Positions 16,700-23,767 of a stretch of DNA of 64,000 nt are shown piece after piece. The translations under genes were made by a program, and so were the position numbers. Source of the DNA: Clostridium intestinale DSM 6191 (GTDB lineage Bacteria; Bacillota; Clostridia; Clostridiales; Clostridiaceae); assembly GCF_900130055.1 (NCBI RefSeq), contig NZ_FQXU01000003.1:337627-401626 (forward strand), in the 5' to 3' direction. The notes below the pieces were generated by a model. It was not told the origin of the DNA, did not search any database, and saw nothing but the letters and a program-made list of their open reading frames with translations. Each line of letters starts with the position of its first letter. The first letter of the stretch is position 1.

Positions 16700-17176
16700 T
16701 CAAAGATTTCTAAATTTATCTTCTAAATGAATTAGATCTGGGTACTTCTTCTTTAATTTTGTTATGTTCCTTACTAATACTCCGCAATATTGATTTTTTT
16801 CTTTTATCAATGTATCACAAATTTTACTTAGTAAATAGATATTCTGTTCTCTATTGTGTTTAGCCACTGATAATAATGCAATTGAATAGAAATATCCTAT
16901 GACATCAAACCCTGATAGGATTGAATTCTCATTAGGAACTGTCCACTTTTGTAATATAGAAGCTATTGTTGTAACAAGAATATCATCGTCAGCAAACTTC
17001 TCCATTCGCTCATATTCTTTTAATGAAACAGGTGCATGAGTGAACGTTGATATTTTTTTGCAATACATCCATGCTTTTTCCCAATCTTTTTCACCACTTA
17101 TCTCATCTTTAAGTAATTTATATAGTTGACTATCTTTTGCAATTTCTTTATTACTTCGCCCTTTTATTACTACCAT
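16700..17176 (-). CDS. Hypothetical prophage protein
   Basis: 158 residues from the ATG at 17176, chosen because GAGGTG sits six bases upstream; the frame itself opens with a GTG at 17185. It is helical and soluble, with segments such as SGEKDWEKAWMYCKKISTF and LSGFDVIGYFYSIALLSVAKHNREQNIYLLSKICDTLI. No family recognised. The helical repeats and small size resemble phage accessory or immunity-type proteins, but no role is assigned. Confidence 0.56.
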   Translation of the reverse strand: MVVIKGRSNKEIAKDSQLYKLLKDEISGEKDWEKAWMYCKKISTFTHAPVSLKEYERMEKFADDDILVTTIASILQKWTVPNENSILSGFDVIGYFYSIALLSVAKHNREQNIYLLSKICDTLIKEKNQYCGVLVRNITKLKKKYPDLIHLEDKFRNL

Positions 17177-17225
17177 GTTTTTCACCTCAATATTATTTAT
17201 TTCACTCCATAATTTTCTTTTTTTA

Positions 17226-17414
17226 TTACTCAGTGTAAATTACGTAATATTTATTAAGGATATCTTTTAATGGATATTGACTATTCTCATGCTTTTCTAG
17301 TTCCCAAGATATCGTCATTCTAAAATCTTCATCAGATAAATTCTTACATATATTTTCAAGCCAAGATACACATAAACTTTTGTTAGGTGCAGTTTTCCGT
17401 ATATACATATTCAT
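17226..17414 (-). CDS. Small ORF or frameshifted C-terminus of the HNH-like protein
   Basis: From an ATG at 17414 this frame gives 62 residues ending EKHENSQYPLKDILNKYYVIYTE and overlaps the end of the HNH-like gene by 32 bases. The ribosome site is weak. The residue pattern (VSWLENICKNLSDEDFRMTISWELEKH) looks truly coding. Removing one A from the AAAA run in GGAAAACTG fuses it to the upstream gene, so it could be that gene's original C-terminus after a one-base insertion. Separate gene or frameshift cannot be settled here. Confidence 0.42.
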   Translation of the reverse strand: MNMYIRKTAPNKSLCVSWLENICKNLSDEDFRMTISWELEKHENSQYPLKDILNKYYVIYTE

Positions 17415-18468
17415 TTTTCGATTTCCAATCACAAATAAAACCTGACACAATAGGTTCTCCTTGATAGTTATTTGATAAAGCCATATACGAATGCCATTCA
17501 TTATATAATGAAACATAGGAATATAGCATTGTTCCTTTAGAGACTATAAAGATATAATGTTCGTTATTTTTTAAATTTTTTACATAATTATCGAATAACT
17601 CTCTACATTCACTACGAGGGAGAAGATAATTATTTATATTCTCACAGTTAATAATATCCTGCCTTATATCATCAAAACTGCTAGATAAAGCCATTTCTTG
17701 TCCTAACAAGTACGCCAAGGAATTAAACGCAATTTTTAAGAACAAGTAGAAAAAACCCATATCTGTAATATCAATTGGGTATGTATACTTAAATGCTGAC
17801 TTGCTCGTATTATTAATTAAATTAATATTCATTTTCCCAAGAGGATTTATTGAATTCTTAATAAAATAATTCATAATAATATTGATGTAATTATCCAGTC
17901 TAAAAGAAGGATCACTAGATGAGATATACCACTTGTTTTTATGTAGACCTATGTAAAATGACTTAATAGATTTTTCGTCATTTTCAATGAAAGTAAAAGT
18001 TCTTTCTTTGTTTAATAGAAAATCAACTAATTTAGTTTTAAAGGTAACCAAGTACTCAGAGAAGTCATTATTTTCTAAATGATCTCCAGTGAAATCAATT
18101 TTTAACTCTCCAGAAAGACAATTAAATTCACATGAAATTTGAGGTATTATGTATGCTAAACCCATAAATATATAACCTAGATTTAAACCAATAATATTTT
18201 CTCCTTTCAATAATATAATTGCTGGCGTTTTTTCCTTTTGAACTTTTTGATTCCCTCGCTTTCCTGGGCCATGTCGCAACCTATTGCCAGTTAAAAGGGA
18301 GTATCTAATTGCTTTCGCTTCAAATTTTGAAAAAAGATTATTCGCTTGGTCAGACACATATCCTTTTGGTAATTTTTTTATGCCACCTAGTCCAGCTGGT
18401 ATAATATGTTCAGCACTATCGTATGTCAAATTAGAGCCTTGCTTGTATAAATATATGCACTTGTCCAA
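17383..18468 (-). CDS. HNH-like nuclease, large accessory protein
   Basis: 361 residues from a TTG at 18468, which has GGAAGGTGAT just upstream. Residues about 15-50 carry SAEHIIPAGLGG-(x)n-VSDQANNLFSKFEAKAIR, the E-H-I-I-P...G....SN..CN-like plan of HNH_5 nucleases, with a basic RNQKVQK-type stretch after. The remaining 250 residues are unfamiliar and end YVYTENCT, possibly truncated by a frameshift (see the overlapping ORF). It could be a restriction-like or accessory nuclease. Its 5' leader carries a boxA-like repeat. Confidence 0.6.
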   Translation of the reverse strand: MDKCIYLYKQGSNLTYDSAEHIIPAGLGGIKKLPKGYVSDQANNLFSKFEAKAIRYSLLTGNRLRHGPGKRGNQKVQKEKTPAIILLKGENIIGLNLGYIFMGLAYIIPQISCEFNCLSGELKIDFTGDHLENNDFSEYLVTFKTKLVDFLLNKERTFTFIENDEKSIKSFYIGLHKNKWYISSSDPSFRLDNYINIIMNYFIKNSINPLGKMNINLINNTSKSAFKYTYPIDITDMGFFYLFLKIAFNSLAYLLGQEMALSSSFDDIRQDIINCENINNYLLPRSECRELFDNYVKNLKNNEHYIFIVSKGTMLYSYVSLYNEWHSYMALSNNYQGEPIVSGFICDWKSKNEYVYTENCT

Positions 18469-18700
18469 TATATCACCTTCCAAAATAGTTAATTATAATT
18501 AACAGATATAATTTCACCAAAAACTAAAGTACTTCCGAACAAGTATTTCAAAAATATTTGGCTACGATTCAAATTCAATATAATAGAAATTATATCATAT
18601 AAATGGAATTTTTTCATTTATATAATTCTATATATTAATCATTATTTAACACCGTATTATTCATTTTTCAAAGAACTATTTATTTCATTATAATTTCAAA
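18469..18700. other. Intergenic leader region
   Basis: Very AT-rich. It holds the first boxA-like repeat (18651-18676) and otherwise no ORF with a usable start. It serves as leader of the HNH-like gene. Confidence 0.5.
18651..18676 (-). repeat. boxA-like direct repeat, copy 1
   Basis: Minus strand reads GTTCTTTGAAAAATG followed by an ACGGT end. It matches copy 2 (19624-19649) at 23 of 26 positions. GTTCTTTGAAAA is the core of the Bacillota rRNA boxA antitermination element. Confidence 0.6.
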
Positions 18701-19012
18701 CTAACAATAATCTATCTCAACTTCCCTAATAACCTTCTCCCCTCTCTCCTTATCCTCAACACTAGGATAATTTATTTCTCCAGTCGTTGGATCTAATGAG
18801 TAGTTTATATTCTTCTCATTAAATATCTCTAAAGTTTCTAGAGCTATGGCTTCTTCATTTGAACCAACTTCTTTTGTCAATGTAAGATACTGTACTCCAT
18901 CAATCTCAACTAATACATGAAATGTATCATAGAAGTTATCACCTTCTTTTAATATTACTTCTGTATCTCCATCTAAACTTTCTATTATACTTTTTAACTC
19001 TTTAACGGTCAT
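18701..19012 (-). CDS. Hypothetical prophage early protein
   Basis: 103 residues beginning MTVKELKSIIESLDGDTEVILKEGD, a pattern common in small phage/plasmid proteins of the 'tvkeLi..L...d.d.~V' type. The rest is acidic (VEDKERGEKVIREVEIDYC). No membrane segment or catalytic motif. A GAGAAGAG site precedes the ATG. Function unknown. Confidence 0.6.
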   Translation of the reverse strand: MTVKELKSIIESLDGDTEVILKEGDNFYDTFHVLVEIDGVQYLTLTKEVGSNEEAIALETLEIFNEKNINYSLDPTTGEINYPSVEDKERGEKVIREVEIDYC

Positions 19013-19156
19013 AATCTCTTCTCATCATTTAAATTTTGAAAGAATATATATTCCTATATTTAAATATTTTTAAAAAGATATATTCTAATATTCTTAAGAA
19101 TATATAGTGTTTATGCGGGTTATAACGGGTTTTGTAGAATACGTATTAAAAATAAA

Positions 19157-19192
19157 AATACCGTAAAACTCATTTCTGAATATTACGGTATT
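19157..19192 (-). terminator. ACCGTAA hairpin terminator
   Basis: AATACCGTAA and TTACGGTATT arms; minus strand continues TTTATTTTTAAT. It directly follows the small membrane-protein gene and has the same TCAGAAATGAG-type loop as the copy at 16071-16105. Confidence 0.68.
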
Positions 19193-19198
19193 AGTAAA

Positions 19199-19522
19199 TT
19201 ACATATTTAAAATTTGAAGTAAAATTCCTATAGCAGATATAGTCATAATCAATAAAAATAAACTACTTAGTACTAGTGCGATTATTGGCAAGACTCTTTT
19301 ACATTCTTTTTTTCTAACAGCTATTATTCCTAATATAAAACTTGTAAGAAATGATGCAAACATAATGTTAATAGTTATAAGTGTGAGAGCTGCTAATTTA
19401 CCAAATTGCATTTGATTAGGAAAGTATACATCTATAAAAGTTTGTATTATCATATACAATATAGGTAAAACTGCAAATACAAAAGATATAATGCCAACTC
19501 TTGAATTTCTTTTTTTCTCCAT
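19199..19522 (-). CDS. Small prophage membrane protein
   Basis: 107 residues from ATG 19522, chosen over 19573 because GGAGGGGG lies six bases upstream. Three hydrophobic segments are visible: VGIISFVFAVLPILYMIIQTF, LAALTLITINIMFASFLTSFILGIIAV, and VLPIIALVLSSLFLLIMTISAIGILL. The RVGIISFV... RKKECKRVLPIIALVLS plan resembles DUF4190-type small membrane proteins. It might affect host envelope or superinfection, but nothing in the sequence proves it. Confidence 0.63.
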   Translation of the reverse strand: MEKKRNSRVGIISFVFAVLPILYMIIQTFIDVYFPNQMQFGKLAALTLITINIMFASFLTSFILGIIAVRKKECKRVLPIIALVLSSLFLLIMTISAIGILLQILNM

Positions 19523-19623
19523 AGTCCCCCTCCGACATTTTGTAATAATAAGTATGTAGTACCATATTATCATTAATTACCAATATCCTAAAGGGATTTT
19601 GAAATTAATATCTCGATTTTAAT

Positions 19624-19649
19624 ACCGCATTATTTAATTTTCAAAGAAC
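19624..19649 (-). repeat. boxA-like direct repeat, copy 2
   Basis: Minus strand GTTCTTTGAAAATTAAAT followed by GCGGT. Lies in the leader of the 19199-19522 gene, the same relative position that copy 1 takes before the HNH-like gene. Confidence 0.6.
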
Positions 19650-19695
19650 ATTAAAAAAATTACCTCACCCCCTCTTATCCCAGGAATAAATCATC

Positions 19696-19860
19696 TCACC
19701 ATTTATAATTCCTTCTTCTTCTCTCTGTACTAAGCCTTCTATTTATTCTCAAGCTATTTTCTATTGAGTAGTCTCTAGCTTCTTTTTCACCTTTTTCTTT
19801 TAATTTCTTCTTCTTTTCAGCTCTATCATTAACATATTTCATAAAATCTGCTAGACTCAT
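19696..19860 (-). CDS. Small basic phage protein
   Basis: 54 residues, starting MSLADFMKYVNDRAEKKKKLKE and ending STERRRRNYKW, with AGGAGGTAAAC before the ATG. Highly charged and helical, pI clearly basic, so nucleic-acid contact is possible. It lies 12 bases after the 77-aa gene and forms part of the same early transcript. No family recognised. Confidence 0.62.
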   Translation of the reverse strand: MSLADFMKYVNDRAEKKKKLKEKGEKEARDYSIENSLRINRRLSTERRRRNYKW

Positions 19861-19872
19861 GTTTACCTCCTC

Positions 19873-20106
19873 CTAGTACCAGATATTAGAACCAACTACA
19901 TGAAGCCACTCTTTTTTACCTAGGATCATGTAATCAAATCTCAAATAGTCTTTTGATTTGACTTTTGAAATCTTTAAAGGAATTATTGTTTCTCTAGTGT
20001 CTTTCTCCCAGGAGTCTAGAAAATTATTTAGAAATCTACGGAACATGTCCTGGCTAACTTTTAAGGTATTGAATCCTTTTATTTTTTCAACTTTTATTTC
20101 AAACAT
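19873..20106 (-). CDS. Hypothetical phage protein next to the replication initiator
   Basis: 77 residues (MFEIKVEKIKGFNTLKVSQDMFRRFLNNFLDSW...), mixed alpha/beta, 13 bases downstream of the HUH initiator gene with GGAGGCGCC before the ATG. The close coupling suggests a role with replication, but there is no motif to support one. Confidence 0.58.
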   Translation of the reverse strand: MFEIKVEKIKGFNTLKVSQDMFRRFLNNFLDSWEKDTRETIIPLKISKVKSKDYLRFDYMILGKKEWLHVVGSNIWY

Positions 20107-20119
20107 GATGGCGCCTCCC

Positions 20120-20875
20120 TCATTCTAATTTCCTCATTTTTAAATACATATAGGTACCGCCTACTATGTCATTTACTTGTACATCACATTTAGTAAATAT
20201 GTATCCAGGATAAAGTTTTTCAAATAGGAATTTATCATCTGGATATTTAGACATTTCTTCTATCTTTCTTTTGCTGAATCTGAAATCATTAACTTTTACT
20301 GTAGGGGTTTTTAGGTTCTTGGATTGAGTCCATCTTTTTGAACCTTTAGGATCTTTAGTAATGTATTTACCTAAAGCTTCATACCCAAACTCATCTGCTT
20401 TAAGTCTGTCTGCATTAGCTCTGCCTTTTCCCCATAGATTTTCTATTACATCTCTATCCATATCACTTAGTACTACATGATGATGAATCCTTATAGGCTT
20501 CTTTCCCTCTTCCTGATCTCTGTACTCTATTACTGCTATATATTTTAATTCTGGTAAGCCTTGTTTCTTTCTATAATGTTTAACTCTTCTTAAAAAGTTT
20601 GTTACATCTCTCCTGGCTTCCTTTTCACTCTTGGGTAAATATCCATCCTTATATGTGAGATGTAATACTAAGTCTCTATCAGTAAAGTTATTATTTAAAA
20701 GTCTGGTTAAGTTTCTTCTAACATTTTTATCATTAAGATTTTTCTGCTTAGGTAAAGACTCCTTAATTTTCTGTTTCCTCTTCTTATTTCTCTCTTGTAA
20801 ACTTATTGGATAATAATCTACCTCTAAATATTTACCCCCTTCTCCTGTATAAACTCTTTTCTCTCTATATGGCAC
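20120..20875 (-). CDS. Rolling-circle replication initiator-like protein (HUH endonuclease)
   Basis: 251 residues. The HUH motif is IRIHHHVVLSD with His 131-133, motif 1 is DLVLHLTYKDG (about 68-78), and the candidate nicking Tyr171 is in EALGKYITKDPKG with Lys174. This is the REP_ORF2/G2P-like family found in Firmicutes prophages and small plasmids. It would nick a double-strand origin and prime replication from the 3' end. No polymerase, helicase loader or recombinase gene is seen in the prophage part shown, so it is the only replication gene here. The basic N-terminus is typical. Confidence 0.8.
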   Translation of the reverse strand: MPYREKRVYTGEGGKYLEVDYYPISLQERNKKRKQKIKESLPKQKNLNDKNVRRNLTRLLNNNFTDRDLVLHLTYKDGYLPKSEKEARRDVTNFLRRVKHYRKKQGLPELKYIAVIEYRDQEEGKKPIRIHHHVVLSDMDRDVIENLWGKGRANADRLKADEFGYEALGKYITKDPKGSKRWTQSKNLKTPTVKVNDFRFSKRKIEEMSKYPDDKFLFEKLYPGYIFTKCDVQVNDIVGGTYMYLKMRKLE

Positions 20876-20940
20876 TTCTACCCCTCCTACCTTTTAATCT
20901 CTTCTCTTTTTATAACTCCTTAGTTGAAAAGATAATACCT

Positions 20941-20967
20941 ATTACAAGGCCACTAAAGCCTTATAAT
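20941..20967. other. Hairpin upstream of the HUH gene, candidate nick origin
   Basis: ATTACAAGGC and GCCTTATAAT form a 10-bp stem (one G-T pair) with a 7-base CACTAAA loop, 66 bases upstream of the initiator start. Rep proteins of this class recognise hairpins near their own gene. The structure is seen; the role is inferred. Confidence 0.33.
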
Positions 20968-21046
20968 GTAGCAAGTTTTTATTGTTTTAGTGCCAACTAT
21001 ATGGTAAAATATTCATATAGATTTGCACTTGATTTCTTTTAAAGAA

Positions 21047-21083
21047 AACACATTACGCTACCGCCAAGTAAAAGTAATGTGTT
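21047..21083 (-). terminator. Rho-independent terminator
   Basis: AACACATTAC and GTAATGTGTT arms around a 17-base loop. It lies immediately after the zinc-motif gene and ends in TTTTC on the minus strand; the other strand has six Ts, so it may work both ways. Confidence 0.68.
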
Positions 21084-21086
21084 TTT

Positions 21087-21299
21087 TCATGTATTTAAAT
21101 ATTCTTTTTTTCTATATCTGCAAAAGATGAGGCTTGTCCTATCATCTAAGTATCTACACTTCATACAGTGAGACATACAAACAACTCCTTCACATCTTGG
21201 ACAATGAACCCATGAATTAACTGCTGGACCTTCTTTGCAGCATATAAGACATTTGTTGTCATTAATAAGCATCCAATCACTTTTAGCTACTGCATCCAT
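21087..21299 (-). CDS. Small Cys-rich zinc-binding phage protein
   Basis: 70 residues with three Cys pairs or clusters: KCLICCKEG, HCPRCEGVVCMSHCMKC and FCRYRKK. The CxxC spacing and His indicate zinc ribbons or a treble clef. The start overlaps the Spo0E-like gene by 13 bases, so both are made from one transcript. It could bind nucleic acid or a host regulator; no family is assigned. Confidence 0.66.
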   Translation of the reverse strand: MDAVAKSDWMLINDNKCLICCKEGPAVNSWVHCPRCEGVVCMSHCMKCRYLDDRTSLIFCRYRKKEYLNT

Positions 21300-21442
21300 T
21301 CAGCTCTTTCCCTCTGCTCTATTGCTATTAACTGATCTAGTTCTTCACTTAGCTTTAAACTCTTAGGATCTAATGTTGAATGATTAATAAGATGCTTGTC
21401 TAACTCTTTCTTTAGCTGTTCAATCTTTTTATTTCTATCCAT
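21287..21442 (-). CDS. Spo0E-like aspartyl-phosphate phosphatase
   Basis: 51 residues: MDRNKKIEQLKKELDKHLIN then SLKLSEELDQLIAIEQRERAEW. The two-helix plan and the SEELD sequence match the SQELD signature of Spo0E-type phosphatases, which dephosphorylate Spo0A~P and so delay sporulation. Usual family length is 45-90 residues. It lies in the prophage early operon, upstream of and overlapping the Cys-rich gene. A phage could use it to keep the host from sporulating during lytic growth (inference). Confidence 0.7.
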   Translation of the reverse strand: MDRNKKIEQLKKELDKHLINHSTLDPKSLKLSEELDQLIAIEQRERAEWMQ

Positions 21443-21503
21443 AATTAACTCCTATATTTACAAATACATTATTATGTTAAGTTTTGGGACAAGGCTATTC
21501 AGC

Positions 21504-21653
21504 CTAGTTATCCTTATGCTTCTCTTCTATTTTTTTATCTTTGTTAAATAGTTCTGGATACTTGAAATAAACATCAATTAACATTTGAGTCCAAATAGTA
21601 CTGACTTTACTCAAGTCTCCCACTATCTCAACTTCTATTTCCTCGTATTTCAT
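21504..21653 (-). CDS. Small phage protein
   Basis: 49 residues (MKYEEIEVEIVGDLSKVSTIWTQMLIDVYFKYPELF...), with AAGGGGG seven bases upstream of the ATG. The N-terminal beta strand and following helix resemble a short conserved protein often found next to phage early genes. Unknown function. Confidence 0.56.
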   Translation of the reverse strand: MKYEEIEVEIVGDLSKVSTIWTQMLIDVYFKYPELFNKDKKIEEKHKDN

Positions 21654-21691
21654 AGTGATCCCCCTTGTAGTGCTGATATATTATATGAAAT

Positions 21692-22192
21692 TTAAAGATT
21701 TCTGTTACTTATTTTTTCAACCATAATTTTCTTTAATTCTTTGATTTCTCTTTTTAAATCTCTAACTTCAGAATTTTGATTAATAATTGATTTACTTTGC
21801 TTCATAATCTCAATTCCTAAATATGATTCTGGATCTATTTCAATTAAAATTCCTTTTTCCGATGCAACAGACAAAGCTTTTTTTACTTCTCTATCAATAC
21901 TTGATTTATTGTTTACTATTTCATTGCTATTTTCTACAAAAGCCTTACTTAATGGCAAATCGTTCACTTCTTTATCTAAAAGCCTTTTTGATTCAGCTAT
22001 TAGTGCTGCATTAACAAACTTATTACTATCACGAGTAAATCTGATTTGTTTATCAAATAAGTCTAATTTACTGTACAAATCTTTATAAGTATTACAAGTT
22101 ATCTTTAGTTCTTTAATTAATTCCTCTGCTTTTTCATTAGTAACTCTATTAAGTTCAGCGTATATAGGCTCTAGTTTTAGATAGTTTTCCAC
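21692..22192 (-). CDS. Coiled-coil phage early protein
   Basis: 166 residues, almost wholly helical, with coiled coils at about 20-60 and 130-160 (NSEVRDLKREIKELKKIMVEKI). No membrane segment or catalytic motif. It lies in the leftward early operon just after the Cro-like and small TM genes. Role unknown; scaffold or DNA-associated roles are possible. Confidence 0.56.
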   Translation of the reverse strand: MENYLKLEPIYAELNRVTNEKAEELIKELKITCNTYKDLYSKLDLFDKQIRFTRDSNKFVNAALIAESKRLLDKEVNDLPLSKAFVENSNEIVNNKSSIDREVKKALSVASEKGILIEIDPESYLGIEIMKQSKSIINQNSEVRDLKREIKELKKIMVEKISNRNL

Positions 22193-22220
22193 CTCTTCAC
22201 TCCCCTTTTGATTACAAAAA

Positions 22221-22379
22221 TTAATTCAAAATAACGACGGTTAATATAGTAATTAACATTATTAAGCTACACCCATAAATGGTTATACATGTTTGAATAG
22301 ATTTAATTGTGTTATTTATTTCTATCAACTGCTTGAGAGTTAGAACTTCTTGAGCAGTCATTTTTTTATCCTCTTCCAT
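22221..22379 (-). CDS. Small membrane protein of the early operon
   Basis: 52 residues. A charged N-terminus (MEEDKKMTAQEVLTLKQLIEINN) leads into one C-terminal membrane helix (CITIYGCSLIMLITILTVVILN). AAGGAG lies nine bases before the ATG. A tail-anchored protein made early after induction could act in exclusion or regulation, but this is unproven. Confidence 0.56.
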   Translation of the reverse strand: MEEDKKMTAQEVLTLKQLIEINNTIKSIQTCITIYGCSLIMLITILTVVILN

Positions 22380-22399
22380 ATCATTACTCTCCTTAACAA

Positions 22400-22621
22400 C
22401 TAATTATTGAATGAATGATCTTTTAAATTGATATCAAATAAGTAACCTACTTTAAGCTCGGGGAAAAAAGAATTTTGAATTTTGATAACATCAAACCATG
22501 AGATTTTACTTCTACCATTAAGATAGTTTCTAACAGTTTTTTCACTTACTCCAAGAACATTAGAGATTTCCTTTATACTAATGTTTCTCCTAGCCATCTC
22601 TGCTTTTAAGTTAGGAAACAT
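22400..22621 (-). CDS. Cro-like helix-turn-helix regulator
   Basis: 73 residues from ATG 22621. The frame opens at a TTG, but GGGAGGTGAGG sits directly before this ATG. The HTH is ISIKEISNVLGVSEKTVRNYLNGRSKIS, the standard XRE fold. It is the first gene of the leftward early transcript, whose promoter overlaps operator 2, and diverges from the CI-like gene. Expected to bind the same operators and favour lytic growth. Confidence 0.84.
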   Translation of the reverse strand: MFPNLKAEMARRNISIKEISNVLGVSEKTVRNYLNGRSKISWFDVIKIQNSFFPELKVGYLFDINLKDHSFNN

Positions 22622-22639
22622 TTCCTCACCTCCCAATTA

Positions 22640-22651
22640 ACCGTATTCGGT
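22640..22651. promoter_or_regulatory. Repressor operator O1
   Basis: ACCGTATTCGGT, nearly symmetric; one of three 12-mers fitting ACCNNATNNGGT in the Cro-CI interval. Confidence 0.74.
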
Positions 22652-22663
22652 TATCTTGATTTT

Positions 22664-22692
22664 ATAATAATACCAAATACGGTTAATGTCAA
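22664..22692 (-). promoter_or_regulatory. Leftward early promoter
   Basis: TTGACA, 17-base spacer, TATTAT on the minus strand, near-consensus sigma-A. O2 lies inside the spacer, so repressor binding would block RNA polymerase. Start expected near 22657, giving a leader of about 35 bases for the Cro-like gene. Confidence 0.82.
22672..22683. promoter_or_regulatory. Repressor operator O2
   Basis: ACCAAATACGGT, whose complement ACCGTATTTGGT is identical to O3. It lies between the -35 and -10 boxes of the leftward promoter. Confidence 0.78.
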
Positions 22693-22713
22693 TGCCTTTT
22701 TGGGAAAAAATTT

Positions 22714-22725
22714 ACCGTATTTGGT
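22714..22725. promoter_or_regulatory. Repressor operator O3
   Basis: ACCGTATTTGGT, ten bases upstream of the -35 box of the rightward promoter. It could mediate autoregulation of the CI-like gene. Confidence 0.74.
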
Positions 22726-22735
22726 CAAAATGATA

Positions 22736-22764
22736 TTGACTGCAGGTAATATAAGGGATATATT
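22736..22764 (+). promoter_or_regulatory. Rightward promoter for the CI-like repressor
   Basis: TTGACT, 17-base spacer, TATATT. The start near 22771 leaves a leader of only about 15 bases carrying the GAGGTGA ribosome site. Confidence 0.72.
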
Positions 22765-22785
22765 AATAGCGAGGTGATAATTTAT

Positions 22786-23226
22786 ATGGGCTTAGAACTA
22801 ATTAATGAAATTAAAAAGAAAAAAGGAATGACTTCGAAACAGTTATCAGAAAAGTCAGGTGTACCAATAGGAACACTAAATAAAATTTTAAATGGTCAGA
22901 CTAAAAACCCAGCATATGAAACTATATTTGCTATAGCGAATGCTCTTGATTGTTCTGTTGATGTATTTAGGGAAAAAGATGAATTAAGCAATGATAATTC
23001 AATAGCTGATATCACTGAAGATGAAAACAACCTAATATCTAAATATAGAAAGTTAGATTCAAAAGGACAGCATACAGTTAATACTGTATTAAGTGTTGAG
23101 TATAGTAGATGTACAGGAGAACATATTACTTTTGCTGCTCATGATGATGGACTTGATCCAGATAAGGCTAAAGAAAGAATAGAAAAAGCTAAGGAAATAT
23201 TTAAGCAAATGGATGAGGAAAAGTAA
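22786..23226 (+). CDS. CI-like phage repressor (XRE family)
   Basis: 146 residues from ATG 22786 (GAGGTGA eight bases before); the frame opens a little earlier without a ribosome site. The HTH is MTSKQLSEKSGVPIGTLNKILNGQTKNPAYETIFAIANALDCSVD (about 16-60). The C-terminal half is acidic and helical, with no LexA-type Ser/Lys protease, so induction would not be by self-cleavage. The next gene encodes an ImmA-like peptidase, which by analogy with ICEBs1 ImmR/ImmA would cut the repressor after DNA damage. Confidence 0.88.
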   Translation: MGLELINEIKKKKGMTSKQLSEKSGVPIGTLNKILNGQTKNPAYETIFAIANALDCSVDVFREKDELSNDNSIADITEDENNLISKYRKLDSKGQHTVNTVLSVEYSRCTGEHITFAAHDDGLDPDKAKERIEKAKEIFKQMDEEK

Positions 23227-23244
23227 TCGCAAGGAGGAGATTAC

Positions 23245-23712
23245 ATGACAAAGTATGAAGAATTTTTGGTTAAGGCTGAGTCTTTAGGTGTAAATGTTAA
23301 GGAAATTGACTTTGGTGATGATGAAGAATGTGGTTACTACTCTGACTCTAAGGTTTTGATAAATAGTAATTTAACTGAAAGTCAAAAGCTTAGTGTTCTT
23401 GCAGAAGAGCTAGGCCATCATATTTATACTTATGGAGATATTACAGATCAGTCTAAGATTGAAAATAAGAAACAAGAGAAAGTTGCTCGTAACTGGGCTT
23501 ATGAAAAACTTATTGGCATTATTGATATTATAAATGCTTTTAATAAAGGCTGTAGAAATTTCTATGAGATGGCGAATCACTTAGATGTGACTGAAAAGTT
23601 CTTAAGAGATGCCATTGAATATTATAGAAATAAATATGGCCTTTTTTTGAAAAAAGATAATTATATTGTTTATTTTGATCCTAATTTTGGAGTTTTAAAG
23701 ATGTTTAAATAA
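23245..23712 (+). CDS. ImmA/IrrE-like metallopeptidase
   Basis: 155 residues. The metal-binding helix is VLAEELGHHIYTYGD (E54-E55-L-G-H58-H59), a variant of HExxH common in phage ImmA proteins. The C-terminus (EMANHLDVTEKFLRDAIEYYRNKYG) is the usual helical region contacting the repressor. AAGGAGGAG lies before the ATG and the gene follows the CI-like gene by 18 bases. It would inactivate the repressor on induction. Confidence 0.88.
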   Translation: MTKYEEFLVKAESLGVNVKEIDFGDDEECGYYSDSKVLINSNLTESQKLSVLAEELGHHIYTYGDITDQSKIENKKQEKVARNWAYEKLIGIIDIINAFNKGCRNFYEMANHLDVTEKFLRDAIEYYRNKYGLFLKKDNYIVYFDPNFGVLKMFK

Positions 23713-23767
23713 AGCTTCATAAATTCCCCTTTATCATAATAAATAATATAGTATGTGAGGTGATTTC

